Source: Propionibacteriaceae bacterium AM104-82
GTDB lineage: Bacteria; Actinomycetota; Actinomycetes; Propionibacteriales; Propionibacteriaceae
Assembly (NCBI GenBank): GCA_027658995.1
Contig: JAQDQK010000002.1
Location: forward strand, 1 to 64,000
DNA length: 64,000 nucleotides
Reading direction: 5' to 3'
This document shows, in pieces, positions 32,285-41,188 of this stretch. The position numbers and the translations under genes were made by a program. Each line of letters starts with the position of its first letter. Within the stretch, counting starts at the first letter, position 1. The notes beneath the pieces were generated by a model that did no database searches, had not been told where the DNA came from, and was given only the letters and a program-made list of their open reading frames with translations.

Positions 32285-33484
32285 ATGGCCAGCCAGAGTC
32301 GGCGGCCCTTCGAGTCCCGATCGGCCGACCCATCGCACGGGGCGTCAGAGGACCTGTACGCCACCGTTCGCGCGCTGTGGCCCGCGTCGGCCGTGACCTG
32401 GTCAGGGCGGGGTCCGCGGCGCGGGGACGCGCTCGTCCCGGTGCCGCGTCGGAGCAGGCCACGCGCTCTGGTGCCTCCCAGGCGACGCGCCGCGGCTCAG
32501 AGCCTGGGGCGCTACAGCGCTGCCCTCCGGACGCGCGACGTCGGAGCACGTTCGCTCGGAGCGGTCCTCATGATGACCGTTGGACCTTCCCGGTTGGCGG
32601 GGGGCGAGCGCCTGGTGATCGACCGGTCGGACGGCTCGGTCGTCGACCATCTGGAACAGCTCCTGGGGGAACCGCTGACCGTCGCGGTCACGATCGGTTC
32701 GGCGCGGGTCAACCGCAAGCCGATCCTGCAGGTCTTCGACGCCGCTGGACGCTCGATCGCCTTCGCAAAGCTCGGCATCACGGAGGAGACCCGCGACATC
32801 GTGGCCGCGGAGGCAGGGGCCCTGCTCCAACTCGAGGAGGCCGACCTCACGGTGGAGGTACCCCGCCTGCTGAACCTCAGTCACTGGCGCGACAACCCGG
32901 TGCTCCTGATGAGCGCGCTCCGCACCCGCGCGACCCGTCCCGGGGACGATCGGCTTCCGCTCGCCCACATGGCCGCCTTCTCCCTGTCGCTCGGTCATAC
33001 CGTGAGTCCGCTCGTCGAGGTGCCGCAATGGCGACGGGTCCGTGCAAGCATCACTGACGACGACCGGTTCGCCCCGCTCCTTGCCGCGACCGAGACCCTG
33101 GCCGAGGGTCTGCCGGACGTGGTGGTCGGCGCCTGGCACGGCGACTGGACGTCGTGGAACATGGCGCGATCCAGGCGTGGCGGGCTCCAGTTGTGGGACT
33201 TCGAGCGCTTCGAACAAGGGGCCGTGCACGGCCTCGACGCCTTCCACTACTGCGTCAACCGGGCGACGCGGCGGCTCGGTGACGGGGTCGACACCATCTC
33301 CTCTGGAATGCACGCCGCGCTGCGAGCGTCGGGCGGCGGTCAGGTCGGCAGGCTCCTGGGGGCCGTGTACCTCGCCGTGATCGCCGAGCGTTACCGCGCC
33401 GCTGCGGCCTCCGAGGACCTCGGACACCTGATCGACGCCAGGCTTGAGGGCTGTCTCGCCGCTTGGAGATCCTGGCTGAACTAG
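32285..33484 (+). CDS. Aminoglycoside-phosphotransferase-fold kinase-like protein
   Basis: 399 residues. The C-terminal half carries the APH/choline-kinase catalytic signature: HGDWTSWN (H285-D287, N292) followed by LQLWDFERFEQG with the metal-binding D305, and a plausible ATP lysine K162 in IAFAKLGI. The first 100 residues are very rich in Arg, Ser and Ala and match nothing I recognise. The gene leads the rightward polysaccharide genes, 30 bases before the sulfotransferase, so the substrate may be a sugar, an amino alcohol or a lipid-linked glycan. Antibiotic resistance is unlikely in this setting. Start ATG 32285 is somewhat uncertain because no strong Shine-Dalgarno is visible. Confidence 0.72.
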   Translation: MASQSRRPFESRSADPSHGASEDLYATVRALWPASAVTWSGRGPRRGDALVPVPRRSRPRALVPPRRRAAAQSLGRYSAALRTRDVGARSLGAVLMMTVGPSRLAGGERLVIDRSDGSVVDHLEQLLGEPLTVAVTIGSARVNRKPILQVFDAAGRSIAFAKLGITEETRDIVAAEAGALLQLEEADLTVEVPRLLNLSHWRDNPVLLMSALRTRATRPGDDRLPLAHMAAFSLSLGHTVSPLVEVPQWRRVRASITDDDRFAPLLAATETLAEGLPDVVVGAWHGDWTSWNMARSRRGGLQLWDFERFEQGAVHGLDAFHYCVNRATRRLGDGVDTISSGMHAALRASGGGQVGRLLGAVYLAVIAERYRAAAASEDLGHLIDARLEGCLAAWRSWLN

Positions 33485-33514
33485 ACGACGTCAACGGCAA
33501 GGGGGGCTGGAGAC

Positions 33515-34393
33515 ATGGGTTGGAGAACATGGACAGGACGGGCGAACAACGCCCTTCCAGGTTCGGTTTCCGGGTGGCTGAGGCGCATGGCGCTCGCCTG
33601 GGGGATGGCGACCAGCAGGTTCAGGATGCGCCCCGACTTCATCGTCGTGGGGGCCCAACGCTCCGGCACCACCACCCTGTTCAGGGTGCTGAGCGAGCAC
33701 CCTGACGTGGTCAGGCCGACGCTCAGCAAGGGCATCGGCTACTTCGACGTCAACTACGCCAAGGGGCCCCGGTGGTACCGGGGGCACTTTCCGTTGGCGC
33801 TGCCCGCAAGGCTCCGGACGCGGGGGCGGGCGCGTGCGTTCGAGTCCAGCGGCTACTACCTGTTCCATCCGCTCGCGCCGGAGCGCATCGCGCGGGACCT
33901 GCCAGAGGTCCGCATCGTGGTGATGGTCCGGGACCCTGTGGAGCGCGCCTACTCGGCCCACCGGCACGAGTTGGTCCGCGGGTTCGAGGCGGAACCGTTC
34001 GAGCGGGCGCTCGAGTTGGAGCCCGAGCGGTTGGAGGGTGAGGAGGACCGACTGCGTCGGGAGGCGGACTATCAGAGCTACCAGCACCGGCATCACGGCT
34101 ACCTCGCCCGGGGACGCTACGCGGAGCAGATCCAGCGGTACCTGGATCTGCTCGGCCCGGAGCGGGTCTACATCATCGACGCCGACGCCTTCTTCGAGGA
34201 TCCCTCCGAGTTGAGCGACCTGTTCGACTGGCTCGGCCTCGCGCCGTGGCTTCCCGATGAGGTCGGCCAGCACAACGCGCAGGCGAGGACGCCGATGGAT
34301 GAGGGCCTTCGGCAACGGCTGCGGGACGGCTTCGCCGACGCCGACCTCGCCCTTGCCGCGCAGATGGGGCGCACGCCCCACTGGCGGCGCTGA
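33515..34393 (+). CDS. PAPS-dependent sulfotransferase
   Basis: Transfers sulfate from 3'-phosphoadenylylsulfate (PAPS) to an acceptor, here most likely the surface polysaccharide. The 292-residue protein has the 5'-phosphosulfate loop VGAQRSGTTTL (45-55) and the 3'-phosphate site RIVVMVRDPVERAYSAH (133-149), both complete, as in heparan N-deacetylase/sulfotransferase-type enzymes. A basic N-terminal segment (WLRRMALAWG) may associate with the membrane, but there is no clear signal peptide, so sulfation probably occurs in the cytosol before export. The ATG at 33515 follows GGAG. Its stop overlaps the polymerase gene, and PAPS synthesis genes lie 13 kb downstream in the same locus. Confidence 0.9.
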   Translation: MGWRTWTGRANNALPGSVSGWLRRMALAWGMATSRFRMRPDFIVVGAQRSGTTTLFRVLSEHPDVVRPTLSKGIGYFDVNYAKGPRWYRGHFPLALPARLRTRGRARAFESSGYYLFHPLAPERIARDLPEVRIVVMVRDPVERAYSAHRHELVRGFEAEPFERALELEPERLEGEEDRLRREADYQSYQHRHHGYLARGRYAEQIQRYLDLLGPERVYIIDADAFFEDPSELSDLFDWLGLAPWLPDEVGQHNAQARTPMDEGLRQRLRDGFADADLALAAQMGRTPHWRR

Positions 34394-36450
34394 TGACCCT
34401 CACCGCGACCCGTCGACCCGACGGCCGATCCATGCATCGCCGGTGGCCGTGGCACTGGCCGTTGGCGGCGCTGATCATCCCCTACCCGCTGTGGTGGCTG
34501 CTCGGCATCGCGTCCTTCATGCCCGCCGTCGCCGCGCTCGTCATGGTGTGGCAACTGCGCCATGCCGACATCCGCCTCCCGAGGGGCTCCGCGTGGTGGC
34601 TTGCGTACCTGGTGTGGGTCGGGCTCTCGCTCGTGACCCTCTCCTCCGACGCCCCGGGGGCGGTGCCCGACGAGGCGAGCGGCGGGCGTCTGATGGTGTG
34701 GGTCTACGGGCTCACCATGTACGCGGCGTGCACCGTTGCGATGGTGTGGGTGACCAACTCGAGCGCCGAGCGCCTGCCGTTCGCGACGATCGCCCGGACG
34801 GTGGGCTACCTGTATCTGTGGTCCACGCTCGGTGGGATCCTCGGCGTCCTCGCCCCGCACCTCGAACTGCGTTCGCTGCTCGAATCGGTGCTGCCGGGCG
34901 GCCTGCGCAGCAACTCGTTCGTCCGCTCGCTCGTCCACCCCGCCGTGGCAGACATCCAGTCGATCCTCGGTCGCGCCGAGGCCCGCCCCAAGGCGCCGTT
35001 CCCGTACGCCAACACCTGGGGATCCGCGATGGCGCTCTCGCTGCCCTTCCTGCTCATCGGATGGGGCAGGCACGGCCGCCGCTGGCAACGACTCGCGGTG
35101 ATCCCGATCGTCGCGCTGAGCGCGATCCCCATCGTCTACTCGCTGAACCGCGGGCTGTGGGCCTGTCTCGCCGTCGGAGCACTCTTCGTCGTCGTGGCGC
35201 TCGCCCGGCGCGGCAACCTGACGGGCCTTGTGGTGACCATCGTCGTGGTGGCCGTCGCGGCGGTCGCCTTCGTGGCCAGCCCGCTCGGAGACCTGGTCGG
35301 GCAACGGTTCGAGAATCAGCATAGCAACGACAGGCGCGAGCAGTTGATGGTGCAGACCGTCGAGGCAGCAGCGGTCGGCTCCCCCGTGATCGGCTTCGGC
35401 GGCACCCGCGACGTGCAGGGAAGCTTCGCATCGATCGCCGGTGGTTCCACCCCGGAGTGCCCAGCCTGCGGGGTGCCTCCGCTCGGCACCCAGGGGCACC
35501 TGTGGATGGTGATCTTCACCCAGGGCCTCGTGGGGGCGTTCTTCTTCGTCGTGTTCCTGGCGATGGCGTTGTGGCGCGCCCTTCGCCCGACGCTCGTGTC
35601 GGTCCAGACATCCGCCGTGATCCTGATCTTCTTCTTCATCCAGATGTTCGTCTACGACACCTTGGGGCTGCCCCTGATGATCGTGATGGCGGCCGTCGGA
35701 ATCGCGTGGCGCGACGATCCGTCATCGGGCCAGGGCGTCAGTCTCCGGGGGCTTCTCCGGACGGGGACCTCCGCGAGGCGGCAGATCGCGCTCCTGGCCG
35801 TCGGCGGCCTCATCGCGGGCGTGGCGTGGTCGTTCGTTCCACGGCGCGACTTCGTGGCGACCAACCAGGTCCTGCTGATCGACACCCCGTCCTATCTCCC
35901 CGTCGAACTGGAGGCGAGGGCGCCGCGCCGCATCACCATCGACACCGAGGCCGCGCTGGTGGTCTCGCAGCAGACGCTCGGCACTCTCACCCGGACCGGG
36001 GGCGAACAGGCCGCGCTGCGGGAGAGGTTGAGCGTCTCGGCGGTCCCGACGACCCAGGTACTCGTGATCTCGCTGAGCGGCGAGACCTCCCTTGGGCTGG
36101 ACGCCACCCTTGATGAGGTCACCGCCGCCTACCTGCAGACGCGGCGTGCCTATCTGTTGAACCGGCGCGACCAGGTGCTCGCGGTGCTCTACGAGCGGAT
36201 GGCCGAACTGACCAGCCTGGGACGCTCGAGCGACAGTCCCGAGGTCAAGGAGGTCCTGACGGCGATCGACAACAACCTGCGGACGCCGACCACGGCAGGA
36301 GAGGTGATCCGGCGCGCACCGATCGGGCAGGCACCGCAGGACTTCGCGAAGTACGGAGGGAGCGGACTTGCGCTCGGCCTGCTGGCCTGGGCCTGCGCAC
36401 ACGGCGTGTCGCGTGGCCGTTCCAGATTGCCTATTGCCCGGCCCTGCTAG
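34393..36450 (+). CDS. O-antigen polymerase/ligase-like protein fused to a Wzz-like domain
   Basis: 685-residue membrane protein with two parts. Residues 20-440 hold about ten membrane helices plus a large extracytoplasmic loop (about 300-370, containing CPAC), the layout of Wzy/WaaL-type polymerases or ligases. Residues 460-685 form a second module: helix at 463-481, a Wzz-like extracytoplasmic segment including ATNQVLLIDTPSYLP, coiled region 590-630 and a final helix near 655-675. Such a module normally sets polysaccharide chain length. ATG 34393 overlaps the sulfotransferase stop. A fused polymerase and chain-length regulator would couple elongation and length control in one protein; which part is active is not known. 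Confidence 0.8.
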   Translation: MTLTATRRPDGRSMHRRWPWHWPLAALIIPYPLWWLLGIASFMPAVAALVMVWQLRHADIRLPRGSAWWLAYLVWVGLSLVTLSSDAPGAVPDEASGGRLMVWVYGLTMYAACTVAMVWVTNSSAERLPFATIARTVGYLYLWSTLGGILGVLAPHLELRSLLESVLPGGLRSNSFVRSLVHPAVADIQSILGRAEARPKAPFPYANTWGSAMALSLPFLLIGWGRHGRRWQRLAVIPIVALSAIPIVYSLNRGLWACLAVGALFVVVALARRGNLTGLVVTIVVVAVAAVAFVASPLGDLVGQRFENQHSNDRREQLMVQTVEAAAVGSPVIGFGGTRDVQGSFASIAGGSTPECPACGVPPLGTQGHLWMVIFTQGLVGAFFFVVFLAMALWRALRPTLVSVQTSAVILIFFFIQMFVYDTLGLPLMIVMAAVGIAWRDDPSSGQGVSLRGLLRTGTSARRQIALLAVGGLIAGVAWSFVPRRDFVATNQVLLIDTPSYLPVELEARAPRRITIDTEAALVVSQQTLGTLTRTGGEQAALRERLSVSAVPTTQVLVISLSGETSLGLDATLDEVTAAYLQTRRAYLLNRRDQVLAVLYERMAELTSLGRSSDSPEVKEVLTAIDNNLRTPTTAGEVIRRAPIGQAPQDFAKYGGSGLALGLLAWACAHGVSRGRSRLPIARPC

Positions 36451-36462
36451 CGGGCGCATACT
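36434..36462 (+). promoter_or_regulatory. Possible promoter before the PKD/beta-propeller gene
   Basis: TTGCCC (36434-36439), 17-base spacer, CATACT (36457-36462), running over the end of the polymerase gene. The following 40 bases are relatively AT-rich. Moderate match only. Confidence 0.35.
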
Positions 36463-36501
36463 GCTCAATTAGGACCAAGCATCATGAAATGGGGGGGATT
36501 G

Positions 36502-39500
36502 ATGCGACGGGTATTTTCCGCTTCTTTGGCGACGATTCTGGTAATCATCTCAACGCTCACGTTCGGGGCGACCGAGGCCGCTGCTGTCGATCAGGCGGCC
36601 GGTCGACTGGTCAGTGACGACCCGGCGAACAACACACCGCACGCGCTGGACGGCCAGGTCTATTCGGTTGTCCAGGTCGGCAGCCAGATGGTCGTCGGCG
36701 GCACGTTCACGACCGCGCGCAACAACAACAGCGCAACGGTGCTCAGCCGCAACCGCCTGATGGCGTTCGACGCGGCCTCTGGCGCCATCAGCACGACCTT
36801 CAATCCGTCGTCCAACGGGACCATCAACGTGGTGCTCCCGGCAGGCGACGGCACGGTCTACGTGGGCGGATCGTTCACCACCATCGCGGGAAAGAGCGCG
36901 AAGAACCTCGCGCGGCTGCGGGTCTCGGACGGCTCGCTCGTCACGAGCTTCAACGGCGGCTCACCATCGGGCGTGGTGAAGGACCTCCGGCTGGCAAAGG
37001 GCAAGCTCTGGGTCGCGGGTGCCTTCACCCACATCGCGGGCAAGGCGCAGCCGGCACTCGCAACGCTCAACCCGGCCAGCGGGGCCTTCGACACCTACTT
37101 CTCGGGGGCGATCGCGGGCGTTCACAAGGCGGGCAGTTACACAACGGTGATGAAGATCGACGCCAACCAGCAGGGCAACCGGCTGGCCGTCGTCGGCAAC
37201 TTCGACACGCTCAACGGCGTCAAGAACCACCAGATGATGCTGCTGGACATCAGCGGCGCGAGCGCAGCGCCTGCCGCGTTCCAGTCCAACTTCTACAACG
37301 CGGGCTGTTCCTCGAGCTTCGACACCTACATGCGAGACGTCGACTTCGCTCCGAGCGGGTCCTTCTTCGTGGTGTCGACCACGGGCGCCTACGGCGGCTA
37401 CGGCGACAACATCGGCTGCGACTCCGCCGCCCGCTTCGACATCTCGGAGACCGGAACGGCCATCCTCCCTTCCTGGGTCGACTACACAGGTGGTGACACC
37501 TCCTATGCGGTCGAGGTGACCGACACCGCCGTCTACATCGGCGGACATCAGCGGTGGTGGAACAACCCGTACGCAGGCGACCGCGCGGGCCAGGGCGCCG
37601 TGTCGCGTCCAGGGATCGCGGCCCTCAACCCGCTCAACGGCGTGCCGTTCAGTTGGAACCCGACGCGCGACCGCGGCATCGGGGTGTTCGACCTGCTCAA
37701 CACCTCTCAGGGGTTGTGGGCGGTCTCCGACACCGACCGGATCGGCAACTACGAGTACCACGCCAGGATCGCCATGTTCCCGGCGGCGGGCAAGCAGGTG
37801 CCCGCGTACACGACGGCGCCGTTCCCCAACAATGTCTTCGCGGCCGGCCCGCTCAGCGGCGGCACCCAGCCGCAGATCGTGCGGCGCTCCTTCGACGGAA
37901 CGACCGCGGGAACGACATCGCCCACGCCCGACGGAGGGATCGCCTGGGGGTCGACCCGGGGCGCATTCATGGTCAACGGGCAGGTGTACCTCGGCACCTC
38001 CGACGGCTCCCTGACACGGCGCGACTTCGACGGCTCGACCTTCGGTAGCCCCGTCAACGTCGACGGACAGGACCAGTTGGTGGTGCTGCAGAACTGGCGA
38101 AGCGACGTGGCCGCGATGACCGGCATGTTCTACGACTCCGGCCGCATCTACTACACGATCAACAACAACTCGACGCTGTTCTACCGCTACGTCAATCTCG
38201 AGAGCGACATCGTCGGCGCGCTGCGCAAGACGGCCTCCGGCAATGTCTCGGGCATCGACTTCTCCAAGGTGAAGGGCATGTTCCTCGGTGGCGACACTCT
38301 GTACTGGGCCACCGCGGACGGTGTTCTGCACGCCATCGACTGGCAACAGGGGGCACGTTCGGGCAGCCCGGTCGCCGGAACGGCCGCGGCCGTTTCCGGC
38401 CCGCAGATCGACGGCATCAACTGGTCGGCACGCACGCTGTTCCTGTACCAGGACGGGGCAGGCCAGGGCGCGGGTCTTCCTCCGACGGCCGCCTTCACCG
38501 CCGACTGCACCTCACGCAGTTGCACGTTCGACGCCTCGGGATCCACGGCGCCCGGCGGAACCATCGCGAGCTACGCGTGGGACTTCGGCGACGGCACCCC
38601 TGCGGGCACCGGCGTGAAGCCGACCCACGAGTACGGCAGCGACGCGACCTTCCAGGTGAAGCTGACCATCACCACAGCAGACGCCCAGACGGCCACCGTC
38701 ACGGTGCCGGTGAGCGTCACCCGGGTCAACAAGCCACCGGTGTCCTCCTTCGAGTACTCGTGCACCCAACTCGACTGCACCTTCGACGGCAGCGGATCGA
38801 GCGATCCGGACGGCACTCTTGCCAGCCTTGCATGGGACTTCGGGGACGGGACCACCGCCACCGGCGCGACGGCGACGCACACCTTCGCCCCAGGCAACCA
38901 CGTCGTCACGCTGACGGTGACCGACAACGACGGGGCGGCGACGTCCTCCCAGCAGAGCCTGGACGCGAGCGAGGCGACGGTCGAGTTCGTGGCGGCTACC
39001 TCGGCGAACGGCAACCTGCTGACGCACCAGGTCAAGATCCCGGCGAACGCACAGGCAGGCGACCGACTGCTGCTGTTCCTGACCATCAACTCCAACGCAA
39101 CGGTCACGGCGCCCGCGGGCTGGACGCAGGTCAGGGCGACCGACGGCAGCGGCATCGCGGTCCGCGCCTGGACGAAGATCGCAGCCGCGTCCGATCCGGG
39201 CGCCACCGTGGCGGTCCCCGTGTCGGCGTACTCCAAGGGCGACCTGACGGTGATGGCCTACCGGTCGAACACGGCCGGGATCGCCATCGTCGACTCCGCC
39301 GAGTCCGCCGGAAGCGCGCTCTCGAGCGTGCCCACCCCGACGCTGAGTCTCCAAGGGGCGGCGACGCCGGTGTTCTACCTCGGGACGAAGGCAAATGCCG
39401 TCGTCACGGCGACCCTGCCTGCGCAACTGACAGCGCGCAGCAACTCGGCAGGCACGCCCAACGGCGCGATCCTTGCCTGGTCCTCGGACGCCGGGTACGT

Positions 39501-39591
39501 GTCGGCAGGATCGTTCGGTCCGCTCAACGTCGCCCTCTCGGGCAGCGTGAGCAGGGCGGTTCTTTACGGCCTGGCACTGCAGGCGCAATGA
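36502..39591 (+). CDS. Secreted beta-propeller protein with two PKD domains
   Basis: 1029-residue exported protein. A signal peptide (MRRVFSASL... cut after the AAA at 26-28) is followed by repeated propeller blades, for example VYVGGSFTTIAGKS and LWVAGAFTHIAGKA (delta-60 or DUF5122-like repeats), up to about 655. Two PKD domains follow at about 659-740 and 744-825, each with SYAWDFGDGT or SLAWDFGDGT and a nearby cysteine pair, then a beta-sandwich C-terminal domain (830-1029). ATG 36502 is preferred over 36484 because GGGGGGA precedes it at good spacing. PKD and propeller folds bind carbohydrate or protein, so a matrix or polysaccharide-anchoring role is plausible. No cell-wall sorting signal is seen. 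Confidence 0.85.
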   Translation: MRRVFSASLATILVIISTLTFGATEAAAVDQAAGRLVSDDPANNTPHALDGQVYSVVQVGSQMVVGGTFTTARNNNSATVLSRNRLMAFDAASGAISTTFNPSSNGTINVVLPAGDGTVYVGGSFTTIAGKSAKNLARLRVSDGSLVTSFNGGSPSGVVKDLRLAKGKLWVAGAFTHIAGKAQPALATLNPASGAFDTYFSGAIAGVHKAGSYTTVMKIDANQQGNRLAVVGNFDTLNGVKNHQMMLLDISGASAAPAAFQSNFYNAGCSSSFDTYMRDVDFAPSGSFFVVSTTGAYGGYGDNIGCDSAARFDISETGTAILPSWVDYTGGDTSYAVEVTDTAVYIGGHQRWWNNPYAGDRAGQGAVSRPGIAALNPLNGVPFSWNPTRDRGIGVFDLLNTSQGLWAVSDTDRIGNYEYHARIAMFPAAGKQVPAYTTAPFPNNVFAAGPLSGGTQPQIVRRSFDGTTAGTTSPTPDGGIAWGSTRGAFMVNGQVYLGTSDGSLTRRDFDGSTFGSPVNVDGQDQLVVLQNWRSDVAAMTGMFYDSGRIYYTINNNSTLFYRYVNLESDIVGALRKTASGNVSGIDFSKVKGMFLGGDTLYWATADGVLHAIDWQQGARSGSPVAGTAAAVSGPQIDGINWSARTLFLYQDGAGQGAGLPPTAAFTADCTSRSCTFDASGSTAPGGTIASYAWDFGDGTPAGTGVKPTHEYGSDATFQVKLTITTADAQTATVTVPVSVTRVNKPPVSSFEYSCTQLDCTFDGSGSSDPDGTLASLAWDFGDGTTATGATATHTFAPGNHVVTLTVTDNDGAATSSQQSLDASEATVEFVAATSANGNLLTHQVKIPANAQAGDRLLLFLTINSNATVTAPAGWTQVRATDGSGIAVRAWTKIAAASDPGATVAVPVSAYSKGDLTVMAYRSNTAGIAIVDSAESAGSALSSVPTPTLSLQGAATPVFYLGTKANAVVTATLPAQLTARSNSAGTPNGAILAWSSDAGYVSAGSFGPLNVALSGSVSRAVLYGLALQAQ

Positions 39592-40334
39592 TCGGCGGGG
39601 TCAGGGTCGGGCCGTTCACGGTCGCAGATCTCGGGTACTGGGAGGCGGTGCACACCGCCGCCTCCCTGGCCCTTGACCCACGTGTGGCGCAGCGCTTCTA
39701 TGCGCTGCACGTAGGAGGCCTGAACGCGCGCCATGACGATGCCTTCGTCGACGAGATGAACGACGCCGAACTGGTCTGCGCGGACGGGGGCTCCGTCGTC
39801 CTCCTCGCGAGGCTGGCGGGGGCGGTTCGGATCGAGCGGACCCCCACCACCGATGCAGGTTGGGACGTGATCGCCGAGGTGGGGCAACTCCTCGGACGGC
39901 CGGCGCGGTTGGCGCTGGTGGGTGGCGAGCCAGACGTGGTGGAGGCCGCGGCCGATGCCCTCGAGGCCACCGCGGTCGGAGAGCCGGTCCTGGTCACGCA
40001 CGGCTTCCACGACCCGTGGCAGCCGGTGCTGGACGGCCTGACCGGGGCACAGCCCGACGTGCTGATCCTCGGCCTGGGCGCCCCCAAGGAGATGATGTGG
40101 GTCAATGAGTTCCGCGACCGGCTTCCCGCCTGCCTGGTGATCACGTGCGGGGGCTGGTTCGGCTTCCTGGCAGGCGCAGAGGCCCGCGCACCGAGGCTGC
40201 TGCGGCGCCCCGGCCTTGAATGGGTGGCCCGGGTCGCGCAGTCCCCGCGGCGCCTGCTGCCCCGCTACGCGCAGGGCGTCGCCACATGTGCCTCCATCGC
40301 GGGCGGCACCGTCCGTGATCGGCTGGCCAGTTGA
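39588..40334 (+). CDS. GT26 (WecG/TagA/CpsF) glycosyltransferase
   Basis: 248-residue transferase of the family that adds N-acetylmannosaminuronic acid or N-acetylmannosamine to undecaprenyl-linked sugar in enterobacterial antigen and teichoic-acid linkage units. Recognisable motifs: DAELVCADGGSVVLLAR near the N-terminus, LILGLGAPKEMMWVNEFRDRL and the C-terminal AGAEARAPRLLRRPGLEWVARVAQSPRRLLPRY. The family often carries a membrane-docking C-terminal tail, consistent with the basic, hydrophobic end here. It overlaps the propeller gene by four bases (ATGA), although that neighbour is secreted. A TagA-like role would fit the CDP-glycerol enzyme in the same locus. Confidence 0.88.
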   Translation: MIGGVRVGPFTVADLGYWEAVHTAASLALDPRVAQRFYALHVGGLNARHDDAFVDEMNDAELVCADGGSVVLLARLAGAVRIERTPTTDAGWDVIAEVGQLLGRPARLALVGGEPDVVEAAADALEATAVGEPVLVTHGFHDPWQPVLDGLTGAQPDVLILGLGAPKEMMWVNEFRDRLPACLVITCGGWFGFLAGAEARAPRLLRRPGLEWVARVAQSPRRLLPRYAQGVATCASIAGGTVRDRLAS

Positions 40335-40336
40335 GC

Positions 40337-40984
40337 TCAGCTCAGCAGTGAGGGCCTCAGGCCGAGCGCGGCCAACCACTCGTTGCCGACCTGACGGAAC
40401 CGGTTGATGGCGTCGAGGTCGGCGTTTCCGGCCTGGGCTGCGCTGTCGATGGAGCGTGCGAGCCCCTCCATGGTCGCGACCTTCTCCGGAAGCGCGCAGC
40501 GATCGGACTCGGCGCGAAGGTCGACGACCATGTCGACCAGCGCGCCCGTGTAGTCGCCCTGGTCCTCGCGCCCGACCGCATTGACCACCCTGTCGAACGC
40601 GCCGTAGAGCGGGTCGATGTCGGCCTGGGTGATGGCACAGGACGGATCCGGCTCGATGGGCGCCGGCGGCGACGCGTCGGTGACGTCCTCGGGCAGGGGT
40701 CCGGGGATCGTGGAGACGACGTCCTTCGGCGTGCCCTGCTGCGCCGGCGTCGGCACGACGCTGGGCGCGACGCTTGGGGCGGCGCTTGTCGGCTTGGCAG
40801 GGACGGCAGTCGGCGACGGGAGTGAGGGCGTCGGCGTGGCGCCGCCCGCCGGTGTGCCGGTGGCGCGGGGTGACTGGGTGGTGGCCGCCTGCGTCGGCGA
40901 CACGGCCGGCGAAGGACCGCTGCATCCGCTCATCAACGCGATGACGCCGATGCCTGCGGCAATCACTGTTGGCAACCTGTTCAT
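40337..40984 (-). CDS. Lipoprotein of unknown function
   Basis: 215-residue exported lipoprotein: signal with lipobox LMSGC (C21), then a Thr/Pro/Ala/Ser-rich tether to about residue 115 and a compact helical domain with two cysteines (PSCAITQADIDP and DRCALPEKV) that may form a disulfide. I do not recognise a family. GGAGGG precedes ATG 40984. It is the only minus-strand gene in this part of the locus, divergent from the glycanase and converging on the GT26 gene two bases apart. A surface role in polysaccharide assembly or attachment is only a guess from position. Confidence 0.75.
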   Translation of the reverse strand: MNRLPTVIAAGIGVIALMSGCSGPSPAVSPTQAATTQSPRATGTPAGGATPTPSLPSPTAVPAKPTSAAPSVAPSVVPTPAQQGTPKDVVSTIPGPLPEDVTDASPPAPIEPDPSCAITQADIDPLYGAFDRVVNAVGREDQGDYTGALVDMVVDLRAESDRCALPEKVATMEGLARSIDSAAQAGNADLDAINRFRQVGNEWLAALGLRPSLLS

Positions 40985-41089
40985 GACGCACCCTCCCCCG
41001 ATGAGCGCTGGCACGCACCAGTCTAGACCCCGCGACACGCCGAGGCGAGAGACATTTTCGGAGGAACAATCGCGCTCCGACTGCGCTAT

Positions 41090-41136
41090 TTCTCAGGTTC
41101 ACACGAGGCAAGCTGAGAATAATTAGGATTTCTCAG
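41090..41136. promoter_or_regulatory. Three TTCTCAG/CTGAGAA half-sites in the lipoprotein-glycanase gap
   Basis: TTCTCAG at 41090-41096, its inverse CTGAGAA at 41113-41119 and TTCTCAG again at 41130-41136 lie in an AT-rich stretch of the 204-base divergent gap. The last two form a 7-base inverted repeat with a 10-base loop. A weak promoter TTCACA-N16-TAATTA overlaps them. A related TGAGAAT occurs upstream of the WbaP-like gene near 31228-31235. This looks like a regulator binding array; the binder is unknown. Confidence 0.45.
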
Positions 41137-41188
41137 TAAAAAAGCTCACGCTCATCGCGGATCCCACACCCGACCCGAAAGATTCGCT

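Noticed and set aside
32285..33484. Antibiotic-resistance phosphotransferase
   Set aside because: The fold matches, but the location in a polysaccharide locus and the unrelated N-terminal region argue against a resistance role.
36961..38346. Minus-strand open frame opposite the propeller gene
   Set aside because: Arg/Val-rich antisense shadow; the plus-strand gene has a signal peptide and repeat structure.
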